Shown here: positions 20,096-31,249 of the stretch, in pieces
Position numbering within the stretch: the stretch's first letter is position 1
How the letters are laid out: each line of letters begins with the position of its first letter
Origin: Sipunculus nudus
Lineage: Eukaryota > Annelida > Sipuncula > Golfingiida > Sipunculidae
DNA length: 64,000 nt
Assembly: GCA_026874595.1 (NCBI GenBank)
Contig: CM049309.1
Span: forward strand, 27,717,033-27,781,032
Direction of reading: 5' to 3'
Position numbers and translations under genes: made by a program
The notes under the pieces: generated by a model
The model's database searches: none
What the model saw: only the letters and a program-made list of their open reading frames with translations
What the model was told of the DNA's origin: nothing

Positions 20096-22301
20096 AACAA
20101 ACGTATGTACTGATAATGTCCCTCTTGTAGGTGAAACACAGGTTGTTGACATGTTTGCAGATGGTATTAACTGCCAGGGTCTTTTAGATACAGGTTCCCA
20201 GGTCTCTACCATTGCTCAGTGGTTTTATGAAAAACACCTCAACCCGTCAGACTTAGTCCCTGTGGAGGAGATGATGGATCTCCGGCAACTGGACGGCCAG
20301 CAGGTAGAGTACTGTGGTATCATCGCTGTTGACCTTAAATTTCCTGAAATAAATTCATCTCAGACATTCTCTGTGCCAGTATTGGTAATGAAAAACACCC
20401 ATTTCAATGCCAGTGTTCCATTTTTAATTGATACGAATGTGCTAAACTCTTGTTTAAATTTTCTTCAGACAAATGCTGGTCCAAATTTTATTCAAAGTTT
20501 AAACATGCCCCAACCATGGAATATTGCATTTAAATGTTTGACAAACAGGGAAAAGAAATCAGTGAATAAAGGAGGTTATGTATTATCCACCAAGTCTACA
20601 GTAATACCTGCCCTCAGTGAAGTTACTATAAATGGTTTAACCAGAGGTTGTACAGCAGGCAAGACCCTTGTTATAACTGATGTGAATGTTCTCCACAGGT
20701 TACCAACTGGATTGGTTCTACTTCCTTGTGTCCAAGAGCTTGATTTGTCGGTAGGTACAAGTCACAGAATTCCAGTACAGGTCAGGAACTTAACATCACA
20801 TTCCATCATTATTCCATCAAAAATGATACTCTGTAACATACAAGAAGCTAGCCTCGTAACCCAACTGACACAATCACCTGACCCATCTGATCAACAATTC
20901 TTAAACATGTTCAAATTTGGTCAAGATTTGTCACAATCTGAATCTGAACAACTACAACTTCTGTTGCTTAAATGGAAACACATATTTTCCTCAAGTAATA
21001 CAGATATAGGTCACACCAGTGTAGAAAAACACCGTATCGTGTTGACTAAAGATGAACCATTTAGAGAGCGATATCGTCGCATCCCTCCACAATTATATGA
21101 TGAGGTAAAACAACATCTGAAAGAAATGCTAGAGTCAAAAGTAATTAAGGAGAGCAAAAGTCCGTTTGCTAGTCCAGTAGTCCTTGTCAGAAAACCTGAC
21201 GGAACTTTTCGTTTCTGTATTGATTATGTAACCCTGAATAGCAGAACTGTTAGAGACGCTCATTCCTTGCCAAGAATCGATAAAACCTTAGATTCTTTGA
21301 TTGGCGCTCGTTACTTTTCCTCTCTAGATTTGAAGTCTGGTTACTGGCAGGTTGAGTTAGCCGAAGAAGATAAAGATAAAACAGCTTTTACAGTAGGTCC
21401 TCTCGGTTTTTATCAATGGGAAACCATGCCATTCGGCTTGGTGAACGCCCCTGCCTGCTTCCAAAGACTGATGCAGAAGACTATGGGTGATCTCCATTTA
21501 AAAGAATGTCTTCTCTATCTTGACGATATAATCGTATTCTCTACCTCCTTTGAAGAACACCTAAAACGCTTGAATAACATCTTTCAGCGTCTGCATGACG
21601 CAGGCCTAAAACTAAAACCTTCAAAGTGCCAGCTGATGCAAGATAAAGTAAAAAACCTAGGACATATAGTCTCAAAAGAAGGTATACATACTGACCAGAG
21701 TAAAATCAGAGCTCTTAAAGAATGGCCTATACCTAAGTGTATCAGTGATGTACGCCGTTTCTTGGGCTTTGCGAGTTTCTATCGTAGATTTGTCGCGGGA
21801 TTTGCTAAAATCGCAAAACCATTACATGACTTACTGAAAGGCCACCATATTCAGAATCAAACAAAAACCAGTAATCGTACCAGAAAGAAAGTTCCATCTC
21901 AAACAATCTTTAACTGGTCAAATAACCACCAACTAGCATTTGATCAATTAATAGGACTACTATCTTCTGCTCCTGTACTAGCGTTTGCAGATTTCTCTCG
22001 TCCGTTTATTGTCCATACTGATGCAAGTTTTGATGGGATCTCTGGTATTCTGTACCAAGATCAAGATGGCCAGAAAAGACCAATAGCTTATGCGAGCCGA
22101 AGCCTAACACCATCAGAGTCTGGGTACCCTATTCATAAGTTAGAGTTCTTAGCTTTAAAGTGGTGTGTAACCGATAAATTTAAAGAATATCTGTATGGAT
22201 CACGGTTCACAGTGTTCACTGATAACAATCCTCTAACTTACATAATGTCCTCCGCAAAATTAGATGCAACAGGTCAAAGATGGGTATCTGAATTGGCTAA
22301 T

Positions 22302-22304
22302 TAG
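22302..22304 (+). other. Nonsense codon TAG in pol
   Basis: Interrupts the RNase H end, and the same frame continues with the expected spacer (KAGKHNIDADALSR). Confidence 0.85.
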
Positions 22305-22850
22305 GACTTTAATATTCAATATAAAGCCGGCAAGCATAACATCGACGCCGATGCACTTTCGAGAATCCCTCGGCTTCTAGCTGAAAAGAAAAACCACAAT
22401 CAATGTATTACCAATGATGTAGTAAAAGCTGTTTGTCAATCAGTGACCATACCATCACCTGTAATATGTAGTCTTTCTTGTGACCAATCCAAAGCTGTTC
22501 CATCCACGGATCCTGTCAATTTGCTCGGACAAACACGATTAAACGTAGCAAAGGAACAACTTCTGAATTCGAATCTGAACCCATTCATTGTCCATTTCAG
22601 AGACGGTAAGGTCATAAACAAGAAAGACTTGACTCATCCTGATCAAATAATTCTTTTCAGATGTATAGATAGCCTTGTGCTGCGGGATGACATACTCTAT
22701 CGTAAACGAACACTGAACGGCAAAATTCAGTATCAAATGGTAATACCTAGCAGTTTGCGACAAGTCGCTTTATCTGGTATTCATGACGATGTTGGGCATC
22801 TAGGTCGTAATCGGTCTGTCCATCTAGCCCATGACCGATTTTACTGGCCA

Positions 22851-22853
22851 TAA
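22851..22853 (+). other. Nonsense codon TAA in integrase
   Basis: Falls between FYWP and MSKDID, inside the zinc finger spacer; the frame is open on both sides. Confidence 0.85.
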
Positions 22854-24326
22854 ATGTCTAAAGACATAGATTCATACATTAAGAATTGTCCACGCTGTAT
22901 AAGGCGGAAGTCCCCTCCCGCAAAAGCTCCTTTAGTACCTATAACATCCACACAACCAATGGAGCTCCTATGTGTCGATTATCTTAGCCTTGAGCCATCT
23001 ACAGGTGGAATTGAAAATATTCTGGTCATGACCGATAATTTCACACGCTACGCTATGGCAGTTCCTTGTCGCAATACTACGGCAAAGACTACAGCTAAAA
23101 TACTATTTGACACATTTGTCCAACATTATTGCTTTCCAGCCCGCATCCACAGTGATCAGGGCAGACAATTTGAATCTAAAATCATCAAAGAACTATGCAG
23201 ACTAGCTGGTATCCATAAATCACGATGTACACCGTACTATCCAATGGGGAATGGGCAAACCGAAAGGTTTAACCGTAGTTTAATCAGTATGTTGGGTACT
23301 CTTGAGGAAGAGAAAAAGAAAAACTGGAAAGAATACGTCAGTGCTTTAACTCATGCCTATAATTGTACGAAAAATGATGCAACCGGTTATACACCTTTCT
23401 ATTTAATGTTCGGTCGACATGCACGCCTCCCTATTGATCTAGTACTTGGGACCAACAACAATCCTAACCATCAAAATTACAACACATATGTTTCCGATCT
23501 AAAAGACCAACTTTTTTCTGTCTATGATATTGCTCAACGTGTCTCTTTATCATCCAGGTATCACCACAAACGATTGTATGATAAACGTACTCGCAATGCG
23601 GTGCTGGGTATTGGTGATCACGTCTTAGTACGAAAGGTAGGGATCAATGGGAAACAGAAACTGGTCGATAAATGGGAAAAGCAGGTGTATGAGGTATTGG
23701 AACAACCCAATAAGGATATTCCAGTATATGTTGTTTGCCCCTTGGGAGATAAAAAGCGTACTCGCACTCAGCATCGCAATCTGATCCTTCCATATACAGG
23801 ATTGCCCGTCGACCCTACACAAAAACCAGTTTCCACAACACACAAACCAATTATTACATCATCAGTGTCAGGATCGGAAGACTCATCAACAGATGACGAC
23901 CCCATTTTCACTATAACTCCAAATAATCGTCCCCACATGAGTAGTTCTGAGGATGTGAGCGAGTTGCATTTAGAACTTGAATTATCGGATGATACAGATG
24001 ATGATGCAATTGCGTCTGATCACTCTAATACATTCCTGATAAATGGTTCTACTGATGATTGCAATGCAAATGTTGATACCGTAAATACTACAGGTCTTGA
24101 TGATGACGTCACTGGTGTGTTAAACGATGACGCCAAAGGTGATAATGACAATATATCACAACTACACGATGACCATGACGTCATCTCAAGTCATGATCAT
24201 AATAATGATGGTAATAGCGCCCCAATATCTCATCAGAGTGGGGATCCGGATGTTAATCCAGTACGTAGATCTACCCGAGAACGACGTATGCCAGAACGTT
24301 TAGGGGACTATGTGCTTAACGGGTGA

Positions 24327-24759
24327 TAATATTTTTAAACAGTGCATGTGTTAACATAAGTATGTTTAGGATAAGTTCCTTGCGTAAGCTACATGACTCG
24401 TTCTGAGGTTTGACGAGTCTGTGATATCATTATACGATTGTTTTTTTTTTGCGTATGCTGACTTTCTCCACTGCCACCAGTTTCTGGGTTTTTCACTTTC
24501 ATATATGTATACCTCATGTGAACATGATGTTCCAATATAAACATCTATCCGAAATCCTACTAGAGGCCGTCCACTGCTAATGCTGTCATGCGCGACCTAT
24601 CATTCTTTGCAGTTAGTGTCGGGACGCCACTTCTCTACTGGGGGGAGCGTTTGGTATATGGTGTGGATGATGTGCTGTTGGTATGGTGTGGTGGATCTGA
24701 TATAATTTTTTTTTTACCTAACTTTTCTCGTACATTAATGTCGGGTCGACATTTTTTCA
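24327..24759 (+). other. 3' non-coding region of the PNMA-type element
   Basis: Between the pol stop and the purine tract. Contains a phrase of the type TGTCGGGTCGACATTTTTTC and a related TGTCGGGACGCCAC. No envelope or other gene is visible. Confidence 0.6.
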
Positions 24760-24772
24760 AGTAGGGGGAGGA
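24760..24772 (+). other. Polypurine tract
   Basis: AGTAGGGGGAGGA abuts the first base of the 3' LTR (24773). It is the plus-strand primer of the element. Confidence 0.85.
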
Positions 24773-25551
24773 TGTAACGGCTCCGATAACACGTATTATA
24801 TTATCAGGTATAACTGAATTGCCTGGCAGGTATCATATCATCAGCTTGGCATAACTGGTCAATGAATTGCCCCGCAGTTGCCTTGGTTGCCTTGTTTGCT
24901 TGGTTCCTCATTACTCAACCGGTTTTCCGTTGTTCCTATTGTTTTCATTCGGAAAATGACACGGACCGCGACGCGAACCCTGCCAAGCCTCAGTCTTGTG
25001 ACATAGAGAACTTTTCAGTATTCGTTCTCTGCTTGGCAGGTAAGGACCGTTTTTACTAAACTCTTAAACTGCGATAAACTCTATCATTTAGCCAATTCAT
25101 TACTTTCAGTATATCACGTACGTACTATCATGTAAACTGTATATTTCATATTCTAATTGCACACGTTACTGGTAAATTCATACTTGTTGTACGCATGGAT
25201 ATTTGTATTCATGGTAATATACAACGATATCTTAAAATGTGGTTCCTAAATATATAGGCTCATTTGTATAATATGTAATGTGTTTTCTTGTGTAATGAAT
25301 ACCAAGAAATGTGCAAATGTATATTCTGTATATTTCATGCCATTTATTGTATTTTTGCACCATATAGAAATGTTTATATGAAATGTTTAATGTGAGTATT
25401 CGTTCTCTGCTTGGCAGGGACTCCGGCTTGGAGGACTCCAGATTTGTATATATATACGGCTGAATAAACACTTTATATATATATACGTCGCCTTGCCTCG
25501 CTTTTCACTCACGCCGGGTGACTTTGGCTCTTGCCGGGAACACCCGTTACA
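24773..25551 (+). repeat. 3' LTR of the PNMA-type gypsy element
   Basis: Near-identical to 17107-17886. It carries the same pair of 24-bp direct repeats (25017-25040 and 25395-25418). The last bases are CCCGTTACA, where the 5' LTR has CCCTTTACA. Confidence 0.95.
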
Positions 25552-25779
25552 TTTATATAAAAATGATAAATCTGAAAAATTATTTCTATTCAGGGGAGTC
25601 GACCAGAGAGACTGAGATTAAAACAGTTTCCGGTGACAGTGTCACCAAGACGACAATGCCAACAATGCCATAGTGAAGGAAAAGAGAAAAAAATATTACG
25701 CAGGGGAGACAAGCCGGCTGTTCTCCCGACTTAACATTCGCTACATAAACAACAACAACTAACATCTTTGCCCTGTTAT

Positions 25780-26275
25780 GTTCCAGTATCGCACGTGTAC
25801 CCCGACCAATCCTATTGTGCCCCCGAGGACAATAGGATCAGTGTCAGTCTTTTACATGTCAAAGCGGTATAACTCTGGAGAAAAGCAACACTGTATATTA
25901 ACAACAGTCTGTTTCACGGGATATGACCCGATCATTAGGTGAATGTGGATCGCATCCCGTGAAACAGACATTCAGGACATTCACCTGATGATCGGGTCGT
26001 ATCCCGTGAAACATACATTCAGGACATTCACCTGATGATCGGGTCGTATCCCGTGAAACAGACATTCAGGATATTCACCTGATGATCGGGTCGTATCCCG
26101 TGAAACAGACTGTTGTGAATATACAGTGTTGTTTTTCTCCAGAGATGTATGTGTATATATATATATATTTTATATACATGTATATATGTATTTGTATATT
26201 ATATAAACGTGTCTATATATATATATATAAATTCACAACAGTGTTGTTTTTCTTCAGCGTTATACCGCTCTGGCC
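25780..26275. repeat. 47-bp tandem repeat inside an inverted repeat
   Basis: AACACTGTATATTAACAACAG followed by GTTTCACGGGATATGACC (25888-25930) returns in inverse at about 26075-26135. Between and within lie about three 47-bp units with CACCTGATGATCGGGTCG and ATCCCGTGAAACAGAC. The unit and its left flank (ATGTTCCAGTATCGCACGTG) recur in inverse at 41717-41990, so this is a dispersed element family. A further AACAGTGTTGTTTTTCTTCA copy lies near 26240. Confidence 0.7.
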
Positions 26276-26299
26276 TAGTCTGTAGGCCATAGAGCACTT

Positions 26300-26640
26300 T
26301 ACATCGGAGGGTAACACTACCTTCTATATGTATATGTATATACCTTTTGGCGTATGTATTACACACTTTAATACATAAACGTCTGTTTGTAAAATTTTAA
26401 ATATATCTACTAAATACATTTCAAATAATTACAGCTTTGGTATAAGGGTTTAGGAAATTCACTTTTATTTTCAAATATATGTTTATTATAAACCAGGTTT
26501 AAATATAATATTTTATTGTCAACTTATACATTGAACCAAAGTATATAATTCTAATTATTGAAATGTTTCATTTGTAATAAATAAATATTTTTATAAATAT
26601 ATAAATATTATTCTCTGAATAGCAGGGGGAGTGGGGATGA
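26300..26640. other. AT-rich, no gene seen
   Basis: Low-complexity AT-rich sequence; no supported feature. Confidence 0.4.
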
Positions 26641-26689
26641 TTACAATGATTACCCTCCATCCCCGCCAAAAAGTGTGTGTGGGGGGGGG

Positions 26690-26870
26690 GGGGGGGCGGA
26701 TAAATACCCTCATCCTCTCTCTGTCGTGCTGTCCGTCTCTCCATTAAACCGGCACGTTTTGAAACAATTGGACCTACGAATCTGAAATTCGGCACACTGT
26801 TAGATATTCCAAAATCCCCGAATGACAAAACCGAAAATTGGGTCACAGCTTCTTCGTTCCTTCGAGAAAT
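26690..26870. repeat. Extra copy of the 2.1-kb element's arm
   Basis: GTTTTGAAACAATTGGACCTACGAATC and CCGAAAATTGGGTCAC, each split here by length limits, match the left arm of the next element in direct orientation. It is a solitary arm, about 250 bp upstream. Confidence 0.6.
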
Positions 26871-26949
26871 TAAGGAAAAAACTTCAATATTCCATTAAAC
26901 ATGTTATCACATGCACTTCAGGACTTGCTCATATCAATATCACTTACCC

Positions 26950-29080
26950 GTTTTTAGCTCAGCTGACTATAAGTCATCTGAGATATAGTCGGGGTCCTTA
27001 ATTTGTCCGTCCGGACGTCCGTTAACAGGCCATGTTTTGAAACCGTTAGACCTACGAATCCAAATTTCGGCATACAGTTAGATGTCCAAAGGTTCTCGTA
27101 CCATACCGAAAACTGGGTCACTGTGACTTTATTAATTTAAGAAAGTAAGCGAATACCTCCGTTTCCGGGTAAAAACCTATTGTTACTTTTCAAAACTTAC
27201 CACTATGCAAACCACTGGAGTTATTGTATTCATGTTTGATATAACCATTCTTGCTTATATTTCCAATGCATATGCCATGAATTCGGTAAATGTTGCGTAA
27301 ATTTTTTAGGTAATGGGCTCAAACATATTGCACTTTGTCAAAAATCAGGAAATATGTTTACTCACCTAACAAGATAAATGCTGAAGCTGGAGACTTTCTT
27401 TCCAAGGATATAACTTTATTCAATCAAGATTCAATTATATACTAGAAATCATATCGAATTTTGTACATTTTTGTACACTTTATTTAAGTTATTAGCATAA
27501 TTATAAAATCAGTACCGTACATTTTGCCAAACTTTAAGCATGGTACATTTTTCCCCTATAAGAACTGTGAATTTAATTTTCACAGCATGTCCAAATACGG
27601 ATTCATCCTGGTAAAATCTGAAATTTGAAAGTAAAAGCTCCAAAATCAGGTCAGTTATTAAATATTTTGGAAGCCCTTATTGTATTTGCTTGTGTTGTCA
27701 AGCAGCCCAATATTATCAATGGAGGTCATTCAGTGCAGCTCTCTCTGCTTACTTATTAGTAATGCAACACTGGGGAGCAGGGGTCACAGATATACATTCA
27801 TTAATTGTAAAGCTGTTTGCACTCCATAGTTCAAAACAGTTCTAAATCGAGGAGGAATCCGTAATGCCATGTTGAGGTAATGTAATACTTTTAAAGTCCT
27901 TTTAAATAATTTTAACAAATTAAAATATAATTAAACCCACCAGGAAGCATATTTTGACAATATATGAGTCAAATTATGGATAAATAATATAAAGGTACAA
28001 TTTAAATTGTAAATTTTGAATCAACTTATATTTTCTTATCTTTTTTGTTTCGCAAATTTATAAAATATGTATATTTTTGTGGTAAAAAATAAATTCATGT
28101 GTATGCATAATGTGTTGTTATCTGACCAAATTAGGAATAAATGGTGGTGCAATTTAGAATTGTGAATCAGCTTATTTATTCAGAAACACATAAAAAATCA
28201 TATTTTTCTTTTACATGCTGAACGGGCATCCTGGTAAAATATGTGTAAACAAATAAAAGAAATAACATCAAGATACTATATTAACAGCAAAAAATATATA
28301 TATATTTATAATAATAAGTATCACTTTCATAGAACAACAAGTGATTCACGATTACTGTTTAATTGATTTAGTCAATGAGAGAGATATGTTGTACCACAGG
28401 TACAATCTACGTATATACTGTACACGTGGTGTATTGCAGCCTGGAGGAAGCACACTATATGGAGGGCCGGGATGACTACCAAGCAACGTCACTAGGATCA
28501 GCAATGTTGAGATGTCCTTTGAGATGCCTGCAAACTATAATGATCAATCAAGATACTCATACGCATTTACTAAATGACATTTATACTTTGAGAAACCGAT
28601 TTGTAGCTTTATATCTGAGATCTAGATGGACAAGTCGAAACAGCAAAAGACTCCAGTAATATCATGCTGGACTTTTAAAATTTACATCTGCATGTTGAGT
28701 GAGAAAATATCTTTCCTAATTTTTTACAAAGTGCATTATATTTGGGCCCATAGCTTTCATAAATTAAGCAATACTGACTTAATTTCTGGCATTTATATAG
28801 AAACTACTGAGTGGTTTTGGTATTAGGCAGTCCTGAAGTGTGATAATAGGTTTTTAATGGAAAATTGAGGGTTTTCCTTAATCTATCAAAGGAACGTAGT
28901 CGCAGTGACCCAGTTTTCGGTTTGTTATGAGATCATTGGGACATCTAACAGTATGCTTACTTTTGGATTTGTAGGTCTAGCGGTTTCAAAAGGTGCCAGT
29001 CTAACGGACGGACAGGAGGAAGGAAGGACGGACGGACGATAGACAATGGACCACAACTGTAGCTCAGCTGAACTAAAAAC
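26950..29080. mobile_element. DNA element with about 190-bp terminal inverted repeats
   Basis: The left arm (26950-27145) starts GTTTTTAGCTCAGCTGAC; the right arm (28888-29080), reverse complemented, starts GTTTTTAGTTCAGCTGAG. The arms match through GACCTACGAATCC and CCGAAAACTGGGTCACTG with scattered mismatches and include CCGTCCGTCC runs. The interior is AT-rich; the longest frame (28375-28659) resembles nothing I know. No target duplication is evident. Superfamily not assigned. Confidence 0.65.
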
Positions 29081-29429
29081 TGTTGGCTAATGTTATTCAA
29101 ACTCTGCAGAACGACAGAAAAAGAAAACAAATGACTTCATTTTCAAAGGCAAAAATGCAGAATGATTAGCTAATGCAGTCCGTAAATGTAAACAAAATTA
29201 AAGTTTCAGAGGGCACCATTTTTGTCAAACAATGGATAAATCGATTATCAACATGAATTGCAGACCGAGCATGATTTTATTGGAAAATTGATGGTTATTT
29301 GTATGAATTTGAAGCATCTTTGTAAAATGTCATAACTATAACATCATGTTCTTTGAAATCTCTGGCCAAGCCATTTCGATCGCAAGATAAAAGGAATATA
29401 TGTGTGAAAATATTGAATTTTTTTAACAA

Positions 29430-29520
29430 TCTATATATTAATCGCGTAAGGCGATTTTTGTAATTTTCCGTATCTCCTCTGATACCACCCTACGGATTGC
29501 CGTGATTTTCGACAGACATA
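29430..29520 (+). repeat. Helitron-like 5' end
   Basis: TCTATATATTAATCGCG after an A, then GCGATTTTTGTAATTTTCCG, resembles the first 60 bp of the mini-Helitron at 30681. A matching 3' end was not found, so this may be a longer or truncated relative. Confidence 0.45.
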
Positions 29521-30680
29521 TGCTCCGGTTGTGTCCGAAGAGATTCCACCCAGTTTTATTTGCAATATTTGCGTATTACGTGCATAATTAATAATTTTAA
29601 TATTTGCTCCCCCGCGGGCGCCTCTTTTCTTTGTGTCTTCGGGTCCCGTAAGACAATGGCCATAGAGTGTGTGATGGCCGAACAGTTTTACTCGGGGGCC
29701 CTATCTGGGTTATTTGTACATTTCGCGGTCACCGGCCCGAAATAATCCCCTTCTAAAAAGGGAGATCTTTGAAAGAATTGTTTGGCAGGCCTTACTGTCA
29801 CCGGGATATCGCACGAAGAGGGCTTCTACCTGCGCCCCCCCCCCCCCACATGACCTGATATGCTTGAATGTACATGTACCGCGTCCAGGGCGTTTGACAA
29901 ATGAGCGAGTCGCATGCGACTAAAATCGTGTCCCATGGTCACACAAACCAGTGTTGATCGCATTTGGTTTGTCGCACCCGTCTTTCATGTGATATTTCAA
30001 TAAAATATAACAAATAATTATGTTCTAATTAAATTAATGTGGGATAGGACCCCCCCCCCCCCCACACACACACATGCACACAAAAATAATTGTCCTGGCG
30101 CCCGTGCTTAACGCTTTAATTTGCTTCCACTTTTATTGCATCAAATTCATTGTTGCAATCTTTCAGTGATACATATATAATAAGATGCATGTTGAGTGTT
30201 ATAGACATAATGCTTCCCTACAGTTTGTATGAACTTTAATACTCATATTTTGGTAATGGAAGTGCGGGCTTCCCCGATTTCACGTCATGAAGTGGAATCC
30301 CCTGTGCGTTTAACGGATGCGTTCATCGCAAAAGTCGAGCAGGACTCAAGGTCTGCGATAAACGCTTGCATGCGTTCGATCGCAGCTGATAATCGTTGCC
30401 GGAGGTGTGTGTCATGTGTAATTGAATATATAGTGTCTAAAATTTTTACACGGATGCGATGATCGGATGCAAATAAACCTTGGAATATGTCACCAATTTT
30501 TTACACGGTGCGATTTTGTCGCAAGAAAATTCGGAGTGCAAATTTAAATAGCGATGTTCAACATAATATATTTTTATATAAAAATTATTTAATTTATCAT
30601 ATAAACTTCTCCGAAAACATCTCCGTCCAATCTCTTGGCTTCAATACGATGTTTATGCATATCACCCTACATATAATGTA
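29521..30680. other. No gene; decayed GTCGCATGCGAC-type repeats
   Basis: Contains a palindromic AGTCGCATGCGACT near 29910 and phrases like TTACACGGATGCGATGATCG near 30450, suggesting decayed inverted-repeat elements related in style to those at 9-11 kb. The poly-C runs at 29836 and 30048 lie here. Confidence 0.35.
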
Positions 30681-30807
30681 TCTATATATTCATAGTGTAT
30701 CGCGATTTGTGTGATTTCCGTGTCTCCCAATTTCCGATGGATTTCCGATACCAACGTACGGATTGTTTCGTTCGTCCCAAACCGTGCATAGCACGGGTAT
30801 TTACTAG
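30681..30807 (+). mobile_element. Mini-Helitron, 127 bp
   Basis: The 5' end is TCTATATATTCATAG. The 3' end has a perfect hairpin CCGTGC-ATA-GCACGG (30782-30796), followed after 7 bases by CTAG (30804-30807). It sits between A (30680) and T (30808), the Helitron A-T target. It has no coding capacity. All diagnostic features are directly visible. Confidence 0.8.
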
Positions 30808-31104
30808 TATATTTATTGGTATTAATATCCAAATCATTTGGGACAGCATTTTTGGTAGAAATAGATATTACTGGTTTGAATAGGCCCACCTTATACTGTG
30901 TTATATCGTAAAATAGGTCACTAATTGTAACTACATTTTCTTTTATAAATATTTCTATTACATTTCGAATAAATAATGTTCTGTTAATAATTTGAAATGC
31001 TGTCATATGTTTTGGCTACTATCATAAATGTTAAATATAAACGATAAATATTTATCATGTTATACACACACACACGTGTATATATATATCAGGGTTGGTT
31101 CCTA

Positions 31105-31245
31105 TTACAGGGGTTATATTACTATTACTATTACTTCTTAATCCTTCTATAACTATTACTATTACCATTATAACATTTTTTATCTATTATAATTACTTTT
31201 ATTATTACCTGGCTTCTATTACTACTACTATTACTTTACTTTCAA
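31105..31245. repeat. Imperfect (TTACTA)n-type repeat
   Basis: CTATTACTATTACTTCT-like units recur with interruptions over about 140 bp. Confidence 0.75.
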
Positions 31246-31249
31246 ATAG

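Larger units (their letters stand above)
20033..24326 (+). pseudogene. pol: pol: protease, RT, RNase H, integrase (two nonsense codons)
   Basis: One frame, entered by the -1 shift, encodes the aspartic protease (LLDTGSQVS, D codon 20187-20189), RT (YLDD 21516-21527; MPFGLVNAPACFQ), RNase H (VHTDASFDG near 22014) and integrase (HHCC finger about 22780-22895; catalytic blocks CVDYLS at 22971, SDQGRQF near 23150 and GQTERFNRS near 23260). The C-terminus is a roughly 150-residue Asp/Ser/Asn-rich tail that ends STRERRMPERLGDYVLNG. Two in-frame stops break it: TAG 22302-22304 at the RNase H end and TAA 22851-22853 inside the integrase zinc finger. Both follow single-base-change logic, with conserved sequence resuming at once. 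Order is conventional. Neighbouring PBS, PPT and LTRs are intact. Confidence 0.9.
17107..25551 (+). mobile_element. Nearly complete Ty3/gypsy element with PNMA-like Gag
   Basis: LTRs of 780 and 779 bp (17107-17886 and 24773-25551) begin TGTAACGG and end TTACA. The target duplication is TTTA (17103-17106 and 25552-25555). A PBS-like site follows the 5' LTR and a purine tract precedes the 3' LTR. Internal order is gag, then pro-RT-RNase H-INT by a -1 frameshift. The LTRs differ by about ten substitutions and a short TA indel by eye, so insertion is recent. Three lesions are visible: a frame break in gag and two nonsense codons in pol. There is no envelope frame. Confidence 0.95.

Noticed and set aside
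24327-24772. Envelope gene of the PNMA-type element
   Set aside because: The interval is under 450 bp, has no long frame, signal peptide or membrane segment.
25918-26110. 47-bp array as a CRISPR
   Set aside because: Units abut without unique spacers, lie inside an inverted repeat, and the context is eukaryotic.
25918-26110. Active hammerhead ribozyme
   Set aside because: CTGATGA and GAAAC are present, but I see no GUH cleavage site that would pair correctly, and the first base pair of stem II would be a mismatch.
28375-28659. 94-codon frame as transposase of the 2.1-kb TIR element
   Set aside because: Too short and without a DDE-like or zinc-binding pattern.
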